From: Canna indica
Taxonomy: Eukaryota > Streptophyta > Magnoliopsida > Zingiberales > Cannaceae
NCBI GenBank assembly: GCA_034359265.1
Contig: CP136891.1
Location: forward strand, 85,330,001 to 85,394,000
Reading direction: 5' to 3'
Length of the DNA: 64,000 nt
Made by a program: the position numbers and the translations under genes. The notes under the pieces were generated by a model. It did no database searches and was not told where the DNA came from. It saw nothing but the letters and a program-made list of their open reading frames with translations. Below are positions 1 to 11,908 of this stretch, piece by piece; within the stretch, counting starts at the first letter, position 1, and every line of letters begins with the position of its first letter.

Positions 1-26
1 CGAATGATGTTTTATTTTACTTCCAG

Positions 27-1211
27 GGTTCAATATCAATCAGCATGTCTTTGCACCAAACAAGCTTCTGCTTCATATGCAGCCATCTAACCTCAGGAGA
101 GAAAGAAGGGGATGAACTGCGGAGAAACTCAGATGTTATGGAGATTTTACGAAAAACAAGGTTTCCTCAGGTGAACCGAGTATTTGATGAGAAGTCTCCT
201 GAAACGATTCTTGATCACGAGTAATACTTTTACAGATGACTATTTTATTTGTTGATTTTTATCTCAAATAGACCATAAAGAAACAACAACATATCTAATA
301 ACAATCATCTCATTCTTTTTCTTATTTTTCAGTCGTATTATATGGCTAGGTGATTTGAACTACCGCATTGCTCTTTCCTATCAGTCAGCAAAGGCTCTCG
401 TTGAGATGCACAACTGGAGAGCATTGTTGGAAAAGGATCAGGTGGTTTGGTCATGCTTTTCTAAGTGCTATATACTTGTTCACTTTACTTCGATTGTGTA
501 TTGGTGTTGCTTTTAACATATTAGATCTTCCAAAAGTAGGAAATCTCTTGGGGTATTAAGAATGCAATGCTTTTTATATTCTCTCCAAACAAGGCATAAA
601 GATCTCTTGTGGCCTTGGGAAAGCCAGGAGAATCCCTCTATTCTCCTTTATGTATTCCCAAAATGCTAGCCCAAGCTCTAATTATTTATTTTATTAAAAG
701 CAGCTACGAATAGAGCAAAGATGTGGCCGCATTTTCGCAGGATGGAAAGAAGGAAGGATATTCTTTCCTCCCACATATAAATACTCAAATAATTCCGATA
801 GATATGCAGGGGAGGACATGCATCGGAAAGAGAAGAGGCGGACTCCGGCATGGTAGAATATTAAATCTTCTTTTTTGCATAATTTTCTCGTTAACCTTAT
901 CTCAAATTGAGCTTTTTTCTCATAATTATCAATCTAAATGAAATCCGTCCCTTTGGGGTTGAAGGTGTGACCGCATTTTATGGTTTGGAAGAGGCCTGAC
1001 GCAGTTGGCTTATTTGCATGGGGAGTCTAGATTTTCCGACCATCGACCTGTATACAGCATTTTCACCGCAGATGTTGAAATAATCAATTTCAACCGAATT
1101 AAAGGCATGGGGTGTTCTAGCTCTCGAGTCGAAGTGGAAGAACTTTTGCCATACTCACAGGGTTACCCAGAAAACTTCTACTATGTCACTGCAAATAACT
1201 GGACAAGTTAA
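27..1211 (+). CDS. Type I inositol polyphosphate 5-phosphatase, 3' part (5' end outside window)
   Basis: Removes the 5-phosphate of inositol phosphates or phosphoinositides. Four exons can be joined in frame: 27-220, 333-441, 704-852 and 965-1211, with GT/AG borders throughout. The product carries the two signatures of the Mg-dependent 5-phosphatase fold: WLGDLNYR (start of the second exon) and TPAWCDRILW (split by the last intron), followed by SDHRPV near the end. The segment [18 protein letters not shown] is the loop ahead of the first signature typical of plant type I 5PTases. The N-terminal half lies upstream of the window, so the subfamily member cannot be fixed. Stop is TAA at 1209-1211. 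Possible 3'-UTR introns follow (AG/GT borders near 1340, 1414 and 1593), which I infer only from splice-like sites. Confidence 0.93.
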
Positions 1212-2638
1212 ATTAAGGTCCTACTTCTTTTCCCTTTCTGCTTAAAAACTTGAATTTATCTCCTCTAGATAAACATGATAATCGCCGCACATAATGATCA
1301 TTTTGCCTCTAATTCTTGATTTATTTGCAATGACCCACAGGTTCTTGTCCATGTATTTGATGACCCAGAAATGAGCTTCAAATTTTGTGGACCCAGCATC
1401 AAGCAAAGAAAAGCAGGTGCTTATTCTTTATTTGGATCACCAAGATATCTTTATAAATTATTGAACATCTTTTTCTCCCATTATAGTTTGTCAAATATTG
1501 TTTTTTAAACAAAAAGTTGATTTCCATTATGATCTGTTTGTATTTAGATTCCTTAACTCTATAATCTGATTCTATGTTTTCCATGGATTGGCAGCAGCTA
1601 CAGAGAACACCAACCTCTTATAAACTTAATTCAAGGTAATAATTGTTTGACCCTAATTTCCAATTGAACTCATTGTTAAACTAGTAGAACTTAAATATTG
1701 TCTCTTCTCTTATTTTATTCTCTATTCTTTTTTGATCTCCATGTGGTCATATCTCCATGATCCAGTCTTTCTTCTCAATAGTGTGCATTTTCTGCTTGTA
1801 TGACTGTAGGAAAATCAGTACTGTTGCTGAACAACCAGTGAAGAGACAAGTTCCAGACCTGTTCAGTTCTACTCCAGAATTATATTTGGTTACTAACAAC
1901 ACAACAACTCTAGCCCCTTATTTCTTTATTAAAAAGCAAGAACTCTCACAGTCAAGTCATTTAGTTGATAAAGGAAGATGCCCAAATAAAAAGGAGCCCA
2001 TGGTGCCTTTCCCAAGGGCTCTTGGGGGATGCTGACCAATCCAGAACTGCCAAGTGGGCGCTACCATACTTCAAGTTTTGATTTTTAATTGCTCTGACAA
2101 AAGAGTGTAGGCAATTCTTTTTGTAGAATGAGAGGAGGATTAAGACAAAGCAATTGTGCATAAAGTTCTTTCTGTTATATATGTTGAAGAAAGTGTAGGT
2201 GAGTTCTGAGTTCACTCATTACCATTGTGATATAAAGGAATGCAGCTATTGTGTGTTCAGGAAGAGCATGGCATTAGGTGCTTTGCTGAAAAAAGTTGAT
2301 GCCACTGAATCACTGATGATGATGATGATGATGATCTAGTGAGGTTGCTTTCCTTTCCGAATTCTTTTTTTTATTGGGAAACCCTAAAAAAGCATTGAAC
2401 ATTTGAACACGACAGATCTGGTAGGCAGACTTGGGGACATGAACTTTGGGGACCTAACACATAGGCAGAGAGGATACTGCAAGTGTACATATTTAATTTT
2501 TCAGTGAAGGGACCTTTTTGACTTGACTTCTGGATGGTTGAAGGATCAGGTGCTGCACTAGATGGCAGCAAAGCTATTTGCTTGAAAAAGTTTGGATCAC
2601 AGTGCCTAAAAGTATTGCTTGTGCTTCTCTCCTATGTT
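1212..2638. other. Intergenic region / 3' flank, with a short GAT microsatellite
   Basis: No gene seen. Short ORFs on both strands have no recognisable domain. A (GAT)n tract of about 20 bp lies near 2315-2334. Part of the first 600 bp may be spliced 3' UTR of the upstream 5-phosphatase gene. Confidence 0.5.
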
Positions 2639-2949
2639 AGGGGTGCAATCTACTCGAGCTTGGCTCATTTAAGAAATATAGAGCTCGATCGAGCTTCGGT
2701 CTCTAGGCTCAAGCTCGGCACATTTAAGCTCGTTTAGATTCCTTTATTTTTCACAAGCTAGACTCAAGTTTATGCTCGATCCGATCTGAAATACTAATAT
2801 TTATATAATTATATATAAATATATTAAAATTTGGATTAAGTTGAGGAGCCGCTCGAGCCAAGTATTAGCTCCTAAATAAGATCGAGTTTGAATTTTCATC
2901 CAGCCGATTCTGAATAGCTCACTGGCTGCCCGACTCAGTTGCACTCCTG
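2639..2949. mobile_element. hAT-like MITE with degraded target duplication
   Basis: About 311 bp that starts AGGGGTGCAA and ends TTGCACTCCTG, an imperfect terminal inverted repeat of the hAT kind. It is flanked by CCTATGTT (2631-2638) and CCTATGCA (2950-2957), a likely 8-bp target duplication with two changes. The ends are rich in GCTCGAGCT-like motifs and the middle is AT-rich. No coding capacity. Confidence 0.6.
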
Positions 2950-5106
2950 CCTATGCAAGAGGAACAGATCAACGAGTGTTTCTAAATTAATTTCCTTTGG
3001 AGGCAACTGGAGTACTGGACTGGTTACTCACATTGGGCTCCCTCCAGTCCTCCACTGACACTTCTCAAGATCACACCAATTAATTTCCTCCTACAGAGAT
3101 TCTGTCAATCTTATCAGAAAAAAAAGTACTAAATTATTTGAATAGAAAAAATGCTTCGATGGGACACAAATTATTAATTCAGATTCAAAAGCAATTGATG
3201 AGGTGCGATTCTCCTCTCTGTCTCCACCCACACTGTCATATTATATATGCATCTGGTCCATGATGTATAACTTACTATTTATATATATATATGCACATTA
3301 ATGAATAAATATAAATATATATAATATTACTGCATATATTAATTAAAAATCAAGCCAGTTTGTGATGGGATAGCAAAACGTCTTCTCCACTTGCCCTCGG
3401 TGGCCAAACACTTTATGTAACGTATGACCAAGGCTTCTCCTCCATTCACTCGTACGTGCCCCAGTTTCAATTGAACCGGATTTGATATTTCGATTTGATT
3501 GGGTCAATCAAATCCAACCCATTGAAAATCTGCAACAATTGATCGGTATTAAACCGGACCAGAAACGATCCGGTTCATTCGCTTATCGTCACTAATTAAT
3601 GTCCTCGCTGGCTGAATCTTATCCGAAAACCGGCCGGAGACGATATCAGGCCCGGTTCATCTCGGGTTCTCGACTGTCACCGTTCCCTGCCTACACCACC
3701 TGAAGTCAAACCTCGGACTGCTATTGCACGTGAGCGGCGAGACACGTGAGCCAGCTGCTGCAGGGAAACATGAGCACGTGCAAGTACGTGCATGCCTGAT
3801 CGACCGATCCAACAGGAGGCGGCAAGTGTGTACGCATGGATGCATGTATGTGCATGGCTTCTCTTGGTAATTGGCACGTACGTACGTGGCGTTGACGCAT
3901 AAATAAATGTCAGTCGCTGCAGGTCGCGCCTGGTTCGTGTCAGGGAGATGATTGAGAGTGACGTGGCTGAGAACAAGACCCCCAATGTTGTTTGTTGCTT
4001 GCACACGTAAACTGTGGCTCTGCGTGAGGCTTCAGTCAGCTGCTGCAGGCTGCAGTACTTATTTTTGACACAAGTCAACAAGAAACCGAGAGATTAATGT
4101 CAATCTCTCCACGTCGTACGAAGATATCAATACTGGGAAATTGCATGAACCCGAAATTTGTAGTAGAATCGGTCGAACCGGCCGGTCATACGGTTTGATC
4201 GATCCGGCTCAATTATCGACAGCAGAGAAGAGAAAGTGTGCATGTGGATTGTGGCGTGCGTCGCAAGTTGTCAGGTGGTGCGTGACTGCGTTGTATTTGT
4301 GCGTGTATATATGTGTTGGTTGTTGGTATGCATCATTTATTGATGGCGATATATTCCGATTTCGCAGTAGCGCTCGTGGAACGGGTGGTATTTAGTCGGT
4401 ACGTTATATTTATGCTTCATATATATATACGCATAATGTTAAGCTGCGGGTTACGTGCACGGTGACGTCGTCAGTTTTCGTCTCTGCAATGTAGATGTGT
4501 GTGTGTCAGTGTGTTAATCTGCACGGATTTCGATGAGGTGTTGGCGTCGCCTGATGCAATGCATTTAGGGATTGCTTTCTTGGGCCGGTGAGATTGTATC
4601 GCCGAAAGGGGCAGGCCGAAACAAAAGACTACGTAGCGGTTTGGTGTCGCCCTCGCGTGCACGACAGTCCGATATATTTGTTGGAACGCATTCCGCTTTA
4701 TTTCGCCACGAATTAGTTATTTTCTAATTAATTTATATCGGAGGCCCAACAAATCGGCTCAATGTTATAATGGACTTCGGCCCTACAACTTGCCATGGAT
4801 TAATCATCTGACTCAACATTATACACATAAATAATTGCATTTTTTTATGACGCAACAAAATATTTTGTGAATAAATTCATCTAATAATTAAGAAAACACT
4901 TGTTTCTGGATAATGAATAAACGTTCTTGACCTATTTAAATTCTCATGTGACTAATTTGATCATACGAAGATCTTTTAAGTAAAGTTTTATTTTCTATGA
5001 TATCAGTGCACCCTAACTTCATATAAGTTAATTGTCCTATATGTCGAGGTCGAGAATTACTTCGAGCGGGATTCAAATGGAAGATTAGATCCTCCACAAT
5101 TCAACT
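2950..5106. other. Gene-free intergenic stretch
   Basis: I see no supported gene. Overlapping ORFs at 3657-4081 on the minus strand are two frames of the same DNA with no domain. The DNA is of mixed composition with short TATATA runs (about 3280-3320, 4420-4432). Confidence 0.5.
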
Positions 5107-5820
5107 GATCCATATCACTCCATGGTTCCCTTGTCCTCCATCATTTGCAATCAACGGACCGCAACATACACCCCATCATCAATTTCTGATCTCGAAATGT
5201 TTTGATCGAAACACGTACATGTGGAATGCATCTCTCATCCGCACCTCCTTTCCAAGTTCGCTGGCTGACGTAATCCTCTCAACTGAGATTATTCATGGTG
5301 AAGATAAACACTACTGACACTACAGTTCAAACGACCAATACACTGTTTCATCTGGCTATCGGCTTGCTTGCTCAACCTCCGCAGATCATGTCATCACTCC
5401 ATCACCAATGTCGTGGACGAGCATATGGAGAATCAAATTGCCACCGAGACAAAAAGTTTTTATCTGGCATCTCATGCATGACTCACTGCCGACGAAGACG
5501 GCTCTCCAACACAAGCAGATTCATGTACAAGATGTAAATTGCACTTTCTGTCAAAATAGTCCTGAAGATGCAATCCATTTATTCCTAACATGTCCTCTTG
5601 CTAAAGAAGCCTGACATCGTCTCGCCATCAGAATACCATCCACAACCAACGTCTCATCGGTACCCACCTGGTGGATGCATGCAAGAAAGACCCTCGGCGT
5701 TGACAGCCTCTCAAAGATCTGCTCACTGCTATGGAGTTTATGGTATTCGAGGAATTCACGCACTTTTAACAACGTTCCCTCGGATCCAAACGACATTGTT
5801 CTGATGGCCCTCTCTACATG
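5107..5820 (+). pseudogene. LINE (non-LTR retrotransposon) 3' remnant, zf-RVT region
   Basis: One frame reads through the C-terminal part of a plant LINE polyprotein: PWFPCPP near the start, then WNASLIRTSFP, YTVSSGYRLA, the zf-RVT stretch WRIKLPPRQKVFIWHLMHDSLPT (5417-5490 region), the Cys/His motif CTFCQNSPEDAIHLFLTCP and a final LLWSLWYSRNSRTFNNV. The reading frame is broken by two TGA codons (near 5313 and 5613), both at places where the family has tryptophan. The reverse transcriptase and endonuclease parts are missing, as expected of a 5'-truncated dead copy. No clear poly(A) tail or target duplication was found. Confidence 0.82.
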
Positions 5821-6027
5821 AGAAAACTATCGGAAGTCGGATAACGTGAACTAAATCGCAAATAATAAATTGTCCTATATTTCACAGTTTGATCTAATAT
5901 GTTTAGAATAGCATTTTTAAAACTCAAATAATTCGAATATAATATTAGATTTAGATACTCATGCATAATTTGGTTATTTACATTATCATCTCTATACTTA
6001 TCTTGTAGGGATACACATGGTGCCTCA

Positions 6028-6113
6028 TTATCCGGTGATCATACTAGGGTTCGAATTTCAGATCTCTAGATAACGTTCAACATGTTGCCACCAATTGTGC
6101 TACCCACAGTTGA
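6028..6113 (-). repeat. SINE relic (tRNA-derived family) in copy A
   Basis: Reverse complement of the SINE seen intact at 16783-16896: shares GTGGCAACATGTTGAA, the B-box-like TTCGAACCCTAGTATGATCA and the leading GGGTAGNACA. Also present at the matching place in copy B, so it predates the duplication. Confidence 0.65.
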
Positions 6114-6305
6114 TGACTTTTAAATGAAGATAAATTAAATATCATTTGATCATTCGGCGCATATACTCGTTGATTGCTTTAAGTTTTTTTTAAAAAAAAC
6201 TCAATTGCCCATAAATTTTTAAAATTTCATGTATTTTTTTATAAATTTAAAAAAAAAATACCCTGCATATATTCTCCTTTTTATGTTAAATACAATATTT
6301 ATGAT

Positions 6306-6510
6306 ATGTTTGCTTCATTGGAAAGAATATAATTGAATTGGATACTAATTGATGAAGGATTGTATATGAATTTTTTAAATCTAACGTAGATAGAATATAA
6401 TATCGATTTTATATTATCTTATTCTCATTTTTTCTAATTCATGCACTAAATAAACAATAAATATTAATTCATCAATTAACATATCATCTCGTATCCTATG
6501 AAGCAAACAT
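6306..6510. mobile_element. MITE with TGTTTGCTTCAT inverted ends (copy A)
   Basis: Ends ATGTTTGCTTCATTGG and CCTATGAAGCAAACAT form a terminal inverted repeat around an AT-rich 205-bp body. The same element is at the matching site of copy B (10206-10411), and related elements occur at 55774-55974 and 55979-56175. No coding capacity. Confidence 0.65.
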
Positions 6511-6975
6511 GCTTTTACAATTGAGTACATGATATTAGTATAAAGCTTGCTAGTTAATTTTATCGATAAAATTATGTAAAATCCAATGAGAACAATCTCA
6601 ATTTACAATCTTATTTTATTGGTCTAAGGGTGTCTACGGATGTATAGAGGTGAACGGATTCGAGTACCATGAATTTTCATGATACTTGAATTCTACTTTA
6701 TACAAGACCAGTTCCTATGTTTTGGACCCAAACTCTACCATGTTGGGCTCTTGAACCAGACCATACTCATAACATGTGGTGTAGTACAGGTTCTAAGTAC
6801 CTTGTTGAAATATGTTCATTTATAGGTTTCAGATATACTTTTTTCGGAACATGTTCATTTAAATGTTCTAGGGTACAAGTTTAAGGTTATGAGTATCAGT
6901 GTATATTCTGGTTTTGATTCTATGGTACTCAATGTGTTGGACCCGGAACCAGAACCGATTTTAATCAGTTCCTTA

Positions 6976-7818
6976 GGTGCTGTTTGGTTAGCGAAAACTA
7001 TTTTCTGGTTTGGTTTCAGTGAAACTGAAAACTTGGTTTCGAAAACTTGATTTTGGTTTCTAGTTTTCAGTTTTCTGAAAACGCGTTTGGTTAATGAAAA
7101 CAACATAAGTTTTAGTCAGTTGAAACCAGTGAATATTTATTTGGCTATAAAAAGTAATATTAATTTTCCTTGAACATTTTTAGTAGTAATTAATATTTAG
7201 TTAGTCTACAAAATTAAATATTTGCTAATATATTATAAAATATTTGCTAATATAATTATAAAATATTTGTAATATTTAATTAATTAAGTTATTGGTAGTT
7301 TGAGATTTTTTTGTTCAATTAGATATAAAAATTAATTAATAGTTAATATTTCAAAATAATAATAATTCTAGTGGTCTAAATTAGTTTTGATTAATTATAA
7401 ATAGATTAACTTTAAGAAAATTGAGTTATTTTAAAATTTGGGTTTGAGTCAATTAGATATAAATTGGTTTAATTAATTTGTAAATTTAAGATAATAGTTT
7501 GAGTTGAAAATGATTATTTTTATTTTTAAAAAATAATAATATAGTTTGATTTATTTTTAAATTAATTAATTTTATAAAAAAAATATTTATAATTACAAAG
7601 TTGTTACTCCATTTTGATAACGAAACCGACAGTCTCGAAACCACAGAAAACAACATTCTGGTGTTTTCATTTTTATTAAGAAAACTGGTTTCGTTTTCAT
7701 TCTGGTTTCGATTTAGTTTCATGAAAACGCTAAACCAAACACGTTTTCATAAGCAGTTTTGGTTTCAGTGAAACCAAAACCATAAAAACAGACTTGGTTT
7801 CGCTAACCAAACAGGCCC
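6976..7818. mobile_element. PIF/Harbinger-like MITE, TTA target duplication
   Basis: 843 bp bounded by TTA (6973-6975) and TTA (7819-7821). Terminal inverted repeats GGTGCTGTTTGGTTAGCGAAA and GGGCCTGTTTGGTTAGCGAAA (19 of 21 positions agree). Copy B of the duplication has the uninterrupted site TTCCTTAATTTTTAT near 10872-10886, an empty-site control. TTA duplication and GGSCNTGTTTGG ends are hallmarks of PIF/Harbinger (Tourist) elements. The inside is full of GTTTTC/GGTTTC motifs and has no transposase. Confidence 0.85.
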
Positions 7819-10205
7819 TTAATTTTTATTCTAAATCATACCCGAATTTAGTTTGGGTCTACTTAGAACTTACCCGGGTTGATCCCAACTAGTTTTGGGT
7901 CTACTCGGTACCCACGCACACACGTACAAAGTTGTACAAATTATTATCTTATATTTGCCAACCGTGAATTGAATTCAATTTAAAAAATAAAGATCACACA
8001 TATTTGCAAGGAATGAAATACAAAAGAAAAGTAGATGTACATCATTTCGATATAGGAAAAAAACCTATAGTTCTTGCTTGAAGTTGGGGTGATGTTGGCG
8101 TACGCGTCTCATGGTTTGATGCAACTCTAACGAGGGGGGGACATGCAAAGACACTCTGACGCTTAAGTAAGAAGAAACTCCATATGTGGGTATGAAATTT
8201 GGAATCGAAATTGAATCATTTACATATGTACGTCGTGTGTGTATATAGTGTAAGATAATGAATGTCTAGCGATAATGCCTCTCGAAATCTCGTACAGATG
8301 CACTCAAAATTGGTGAAGGCTAATCCCAAATATAAAGGGTTTATAATTGACGAGTCCCTTGTAATCAATGATGATTCAAGTATCCTTGTATGGTCGGGGG
8401 GAGCCCCCGAGCTAAGTAGTGTTTGGCTTGATTTGAATATGGTTCATGAGTGTGGGCGCTTCTAAGCCTAATCCGATCGGGCCCAATGCGCTAGTCCATT
8501 CCACCTATGTATAATATCAAATATCAACTCTGATCGCTTGTTACCTATTAAAAATTATAATGTTAATTGTTATAACAATTCATATTAATTAGTGAAATAA
8601 TATTGTTATTATTAATTAATGCACACAAATTTGTAGTGGTGTGCACGAGTATCAGATAAAGTCGAAACCGGTTGGGACCTACTTGATCAGGTAAGTTCTA
8701 GATAGACTCGAATTAAGTTCGAATAGGGTCCAGATAAAAAGATTAAAAAACTAATTAAAACTGGTTCGATTTCGATTCCAAGATATCAGGCACCCAGGAT
8801 CAGAATCGAAACTAGTATCTAGAACCGATTAAGTGTAATATAGTTTACCTGATACTAAATTATCTACTAGGATCACTATCCCAAACTCGTTAACTCAATA
8901 TTCTATATCATGTATTTGTAAGCCTCAAATTTATATTTTTAGATTTATTTATTTATTGAATTATGATATATGAAAAATGAGAAAATAAAGAGGTTCCAAT
9001 AGAGTACCCGAAACTTATGGTATATTACATGTTTCGAGAGAATGAATGAACGAGTTCAAACAAAGTACTCAAAACATGTACCAAATCACAAGTTCTGAGT
9101 AGGGTCCGATACCAAATTCCAACGGGATAGAGTTTGGATCAAAAATCTATGAACCAATCCTATACATGATATAATTCGAATATCATGAAAATAAAATGTA
9201 CGTGGACTCGTTCACCCTTAGAAATTTACAAGTGAGACAAACTATGAAAAATAACTTATCTACACTCCTATAGGTTATTTACGTATGGTTTGGTTGATAT
9301 GAATTAACTCTTCACGTGTATTTTATAAAAATTATGATAAAATTGTTTTGTTGACAATAATATTGATTTTTTTAAAAGTGCAACACCTCATTAAAAGTAG
9401 ATAAATTCGGGGTCATTATTTTTGAATTCAAATTGCAATATATCTAATGAAAATTCAATTGGTTAATTAGATTTTGTGTATAAATTTTAATTACTAAAAT
9501 TAAGATATTTTAAGATGAAGTTAATTTGTATTTTTAATTAGTTTTTGGTTGAATCGAATGGAATTTTTGATTGAATCGGTTTTTAAATCAAATTTGAGTA
9601 TTTCTAAGGGCAAGGGATGTATTTTCAATTAATTTCGAATTATATAGTCATTTTAAACCTTTTTAATTATTTTTTTCAAATCAAGTTGGAACAAATCGTA
9701 CTTCTCTTAATAAAATTTGATTCGAATATAAAAATCCAAAAATAACTAGCTAGAATAATCAACTAGAAATTTCTACGGAGCCGGCCAAGTCTTGCGGTTT
9801 GATCTAATATGTTTGGAATAGCATTTTGAAAACCCAAATAATTCGAATATAATATTAGATTTAGATACTCATGCATGATTTGGTTATTTGTATCATTATC
9901 ATCCCTATACTTATTCCGTCGGGATACACATGGTGCCTCATTACTTTTTTTTTTGAACCTTAGATCTCTAGGTAATGTTCAACATATTGTCACCAACTAT
10001 GCTACCACAGTTGATGACTTTTAAATAAAGATAAATTAAATATCATTTGATCATTCGACACGTATACTTGTTGACTACTTTAAGTTTTTCTTAAAAAAAA
10101 ACTCAATTGCCCATAAATTTTTAAATTTTCATGTATTTTTTTATAAATTAAAAAAAAGTACACTGCATATATACTCCTTTTTATGTTAAATGAAATATTT
10201 ATGAT

Positions 10206-10411
10206 ATGTTTGTTTCATTGAATATGATATAATTGAATTGGATACTAATTGATGAAGGATTGGAGATAAATTTTTTAAATCTAATGTAGATCGGATATAA
10301 TATCAATTTTATATTATCTTATTCTCATTTTCTTCTAATTTATGCACTAAACAAATAATAGATACTAATTCATCACTTAACATATCATCTCTTATCCTAT
10401 CAAGCAAACAT
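10206..10411. mobile_element. MITE with TGTTTGCTTCAT-type ends (copy B)
   Basis: Counterpart of the element at 6306-6510; the left end has one change (TGTTTGTTTCATTG), the right end reads CTATCAAGCAAACAT. Present before the tandem duplication. Confidence 0.6.
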
Positions 10412-11253
10412 GCTCTTACAATTGAGCACATGATATTAGTATAAAGCTCACTAGTTAATTTTATCGATAAAATCGTGTAAAATCCAATGAGAACAATCTC
10501 AATTTGCAATCTTATTTTATTAGTCTAGGGATGTCTACAGATGTATAGAGGTGAACGGATTTGAGTATATTGTATTTTTCATGATACTTGAATTTTACTT
10601 TATACATGATCAGTTCCTATGTTTTGGACCCAAACTCTACCATGTTGGGCCCTTGAACTAGACCATACTCAGAACATATGGTGTAGTACAGGTTCTGGGT
10701 ACCTTGTTGAAATATGTTCTTTTATAGGTTTCAGATATGCTTTTTTCGAAACATGTTCATTTAAATGTTCTAGGATATAAGTTTAAGGGTTACGAGTATC
10801 AGTTCATATTTTGGTTCCGATTCTAAGGTACTTAATATGTTGGATCTAGAACTAGAACTGATTTTAACTAGTTCCTTAATTTTTATCCTGAATCATACCC
10901 GAATTTAGTTTGGGTCTACTTGGAACTTACCTGGGTTGATCCCAACTAGTTTTGGGTCTACTTGGTACCCACGCACACCCATACAAAATTGTACAAATTG
11001 TTGTCTTATATTTGCCAACTGTGAATTTAATTCAATTTAGAAAATAAAGATCACACGTATTCACAATAAACGAAAGAAAAAAGAAAAATAGATGTACATC
11101 ATTTCGATATAGAAAATAAACATATTGTTCTTGCTTGAAGTCGGGGTGATGCTAGAGTACGCGTCGTATGGTTTGATGCAACTCTAGCGAGGGGGGGGGA
11201 CATGCAAAGACACTCTGACGCTTAAGTAAAAAGAAACACTACTAGAAAAATGG

Positions 11254-11625
11254 TCATCAGCAACGGCTGATGCCGTTGCTGAAAAGAATCAGCAACGGCC
11301 GCGCCGTTGCAATAGAGCCATGACAGAAAGTCGCGTTGCTGATGACTTAGCAACGGATCAGCAATGGCCGCTCGGGCCGTCGCTCAAAACATTATCAGCA
11401 ACGGCCGCTCGGGCCGTCGCTAAAAACATTATCAGCAACGGTTTTGCCACAGACCCGGAGCCGTTGCTGATAACATTAATAGCAACGGCCGCTGAGTCCG
11501 TAGCAACGCCGTTAGTAAAACCCCGTCGCTAAGCCGTTGCTGTAGGTCATCAGCAACGACTTTCGATACACTTTTAGCAACGGCTTTCCCACGGACGGCT
11601 GTGGGAAAGCCGTTGCTGATGACGT
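11254..11625. repeat. Left subterminal CAGCAACGGC motif array of the CACTA element
   Basis: Repeated AGCAACGGC/GCCGTTGC motifs in both orientations, about a dozen in 370 bp. Mirrors the array at 15226-15475. In En/Spm elements such subterminal repeats bind the element's own TnpA protein. Confidence 0.8.
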
Positions 11626-11908
11626 ATACCTGGGAACAGAAAAATTGAAAATTTCAAATTTCCATTGATACATTGATACATTATCTGATACATAACTCAC
11701 ACACCCATACCCTCATACACACATTCATTCACACATCACAAACACACCAAGATATACATCAAAACAATTATATTTATATTGATAATTATCCACGATAGTA
11801 TAAAAACAATTCAAATGCAAAATTGAAGTATCAATATCCAAACAAAATAAGTTAAACAAGTTCAATATCTCAGTAACAAGTTCAATATCCAAACAAAAAA
11901 TCTCACGA

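Larger units (their letters stand above)
5887..9796. repeat. Tandem segmental duplication, copy A
   Basis: Begins GTTTGATCTAATATG and ends GAGCCGGCCAAGTC...; copy B begins immediately after with the same start and ends with a matching GAGCCGGTCGAGTC. The copies align along their whole length apart from insertions. Copy A minus its Harbinger-like insert is about 3,064 bp. It contains no gene; AT-rich with a MITE and a SINE relic shared with copy B. Confidence 0.88.

Noticed and set aside
3657..4081. Two overlapping minus-strand ORFs of 115 and 134 codons
   Set aside because: Two frames of the same DNA, no domain, no splice or promoter support, and composition like the surrounding spacer.
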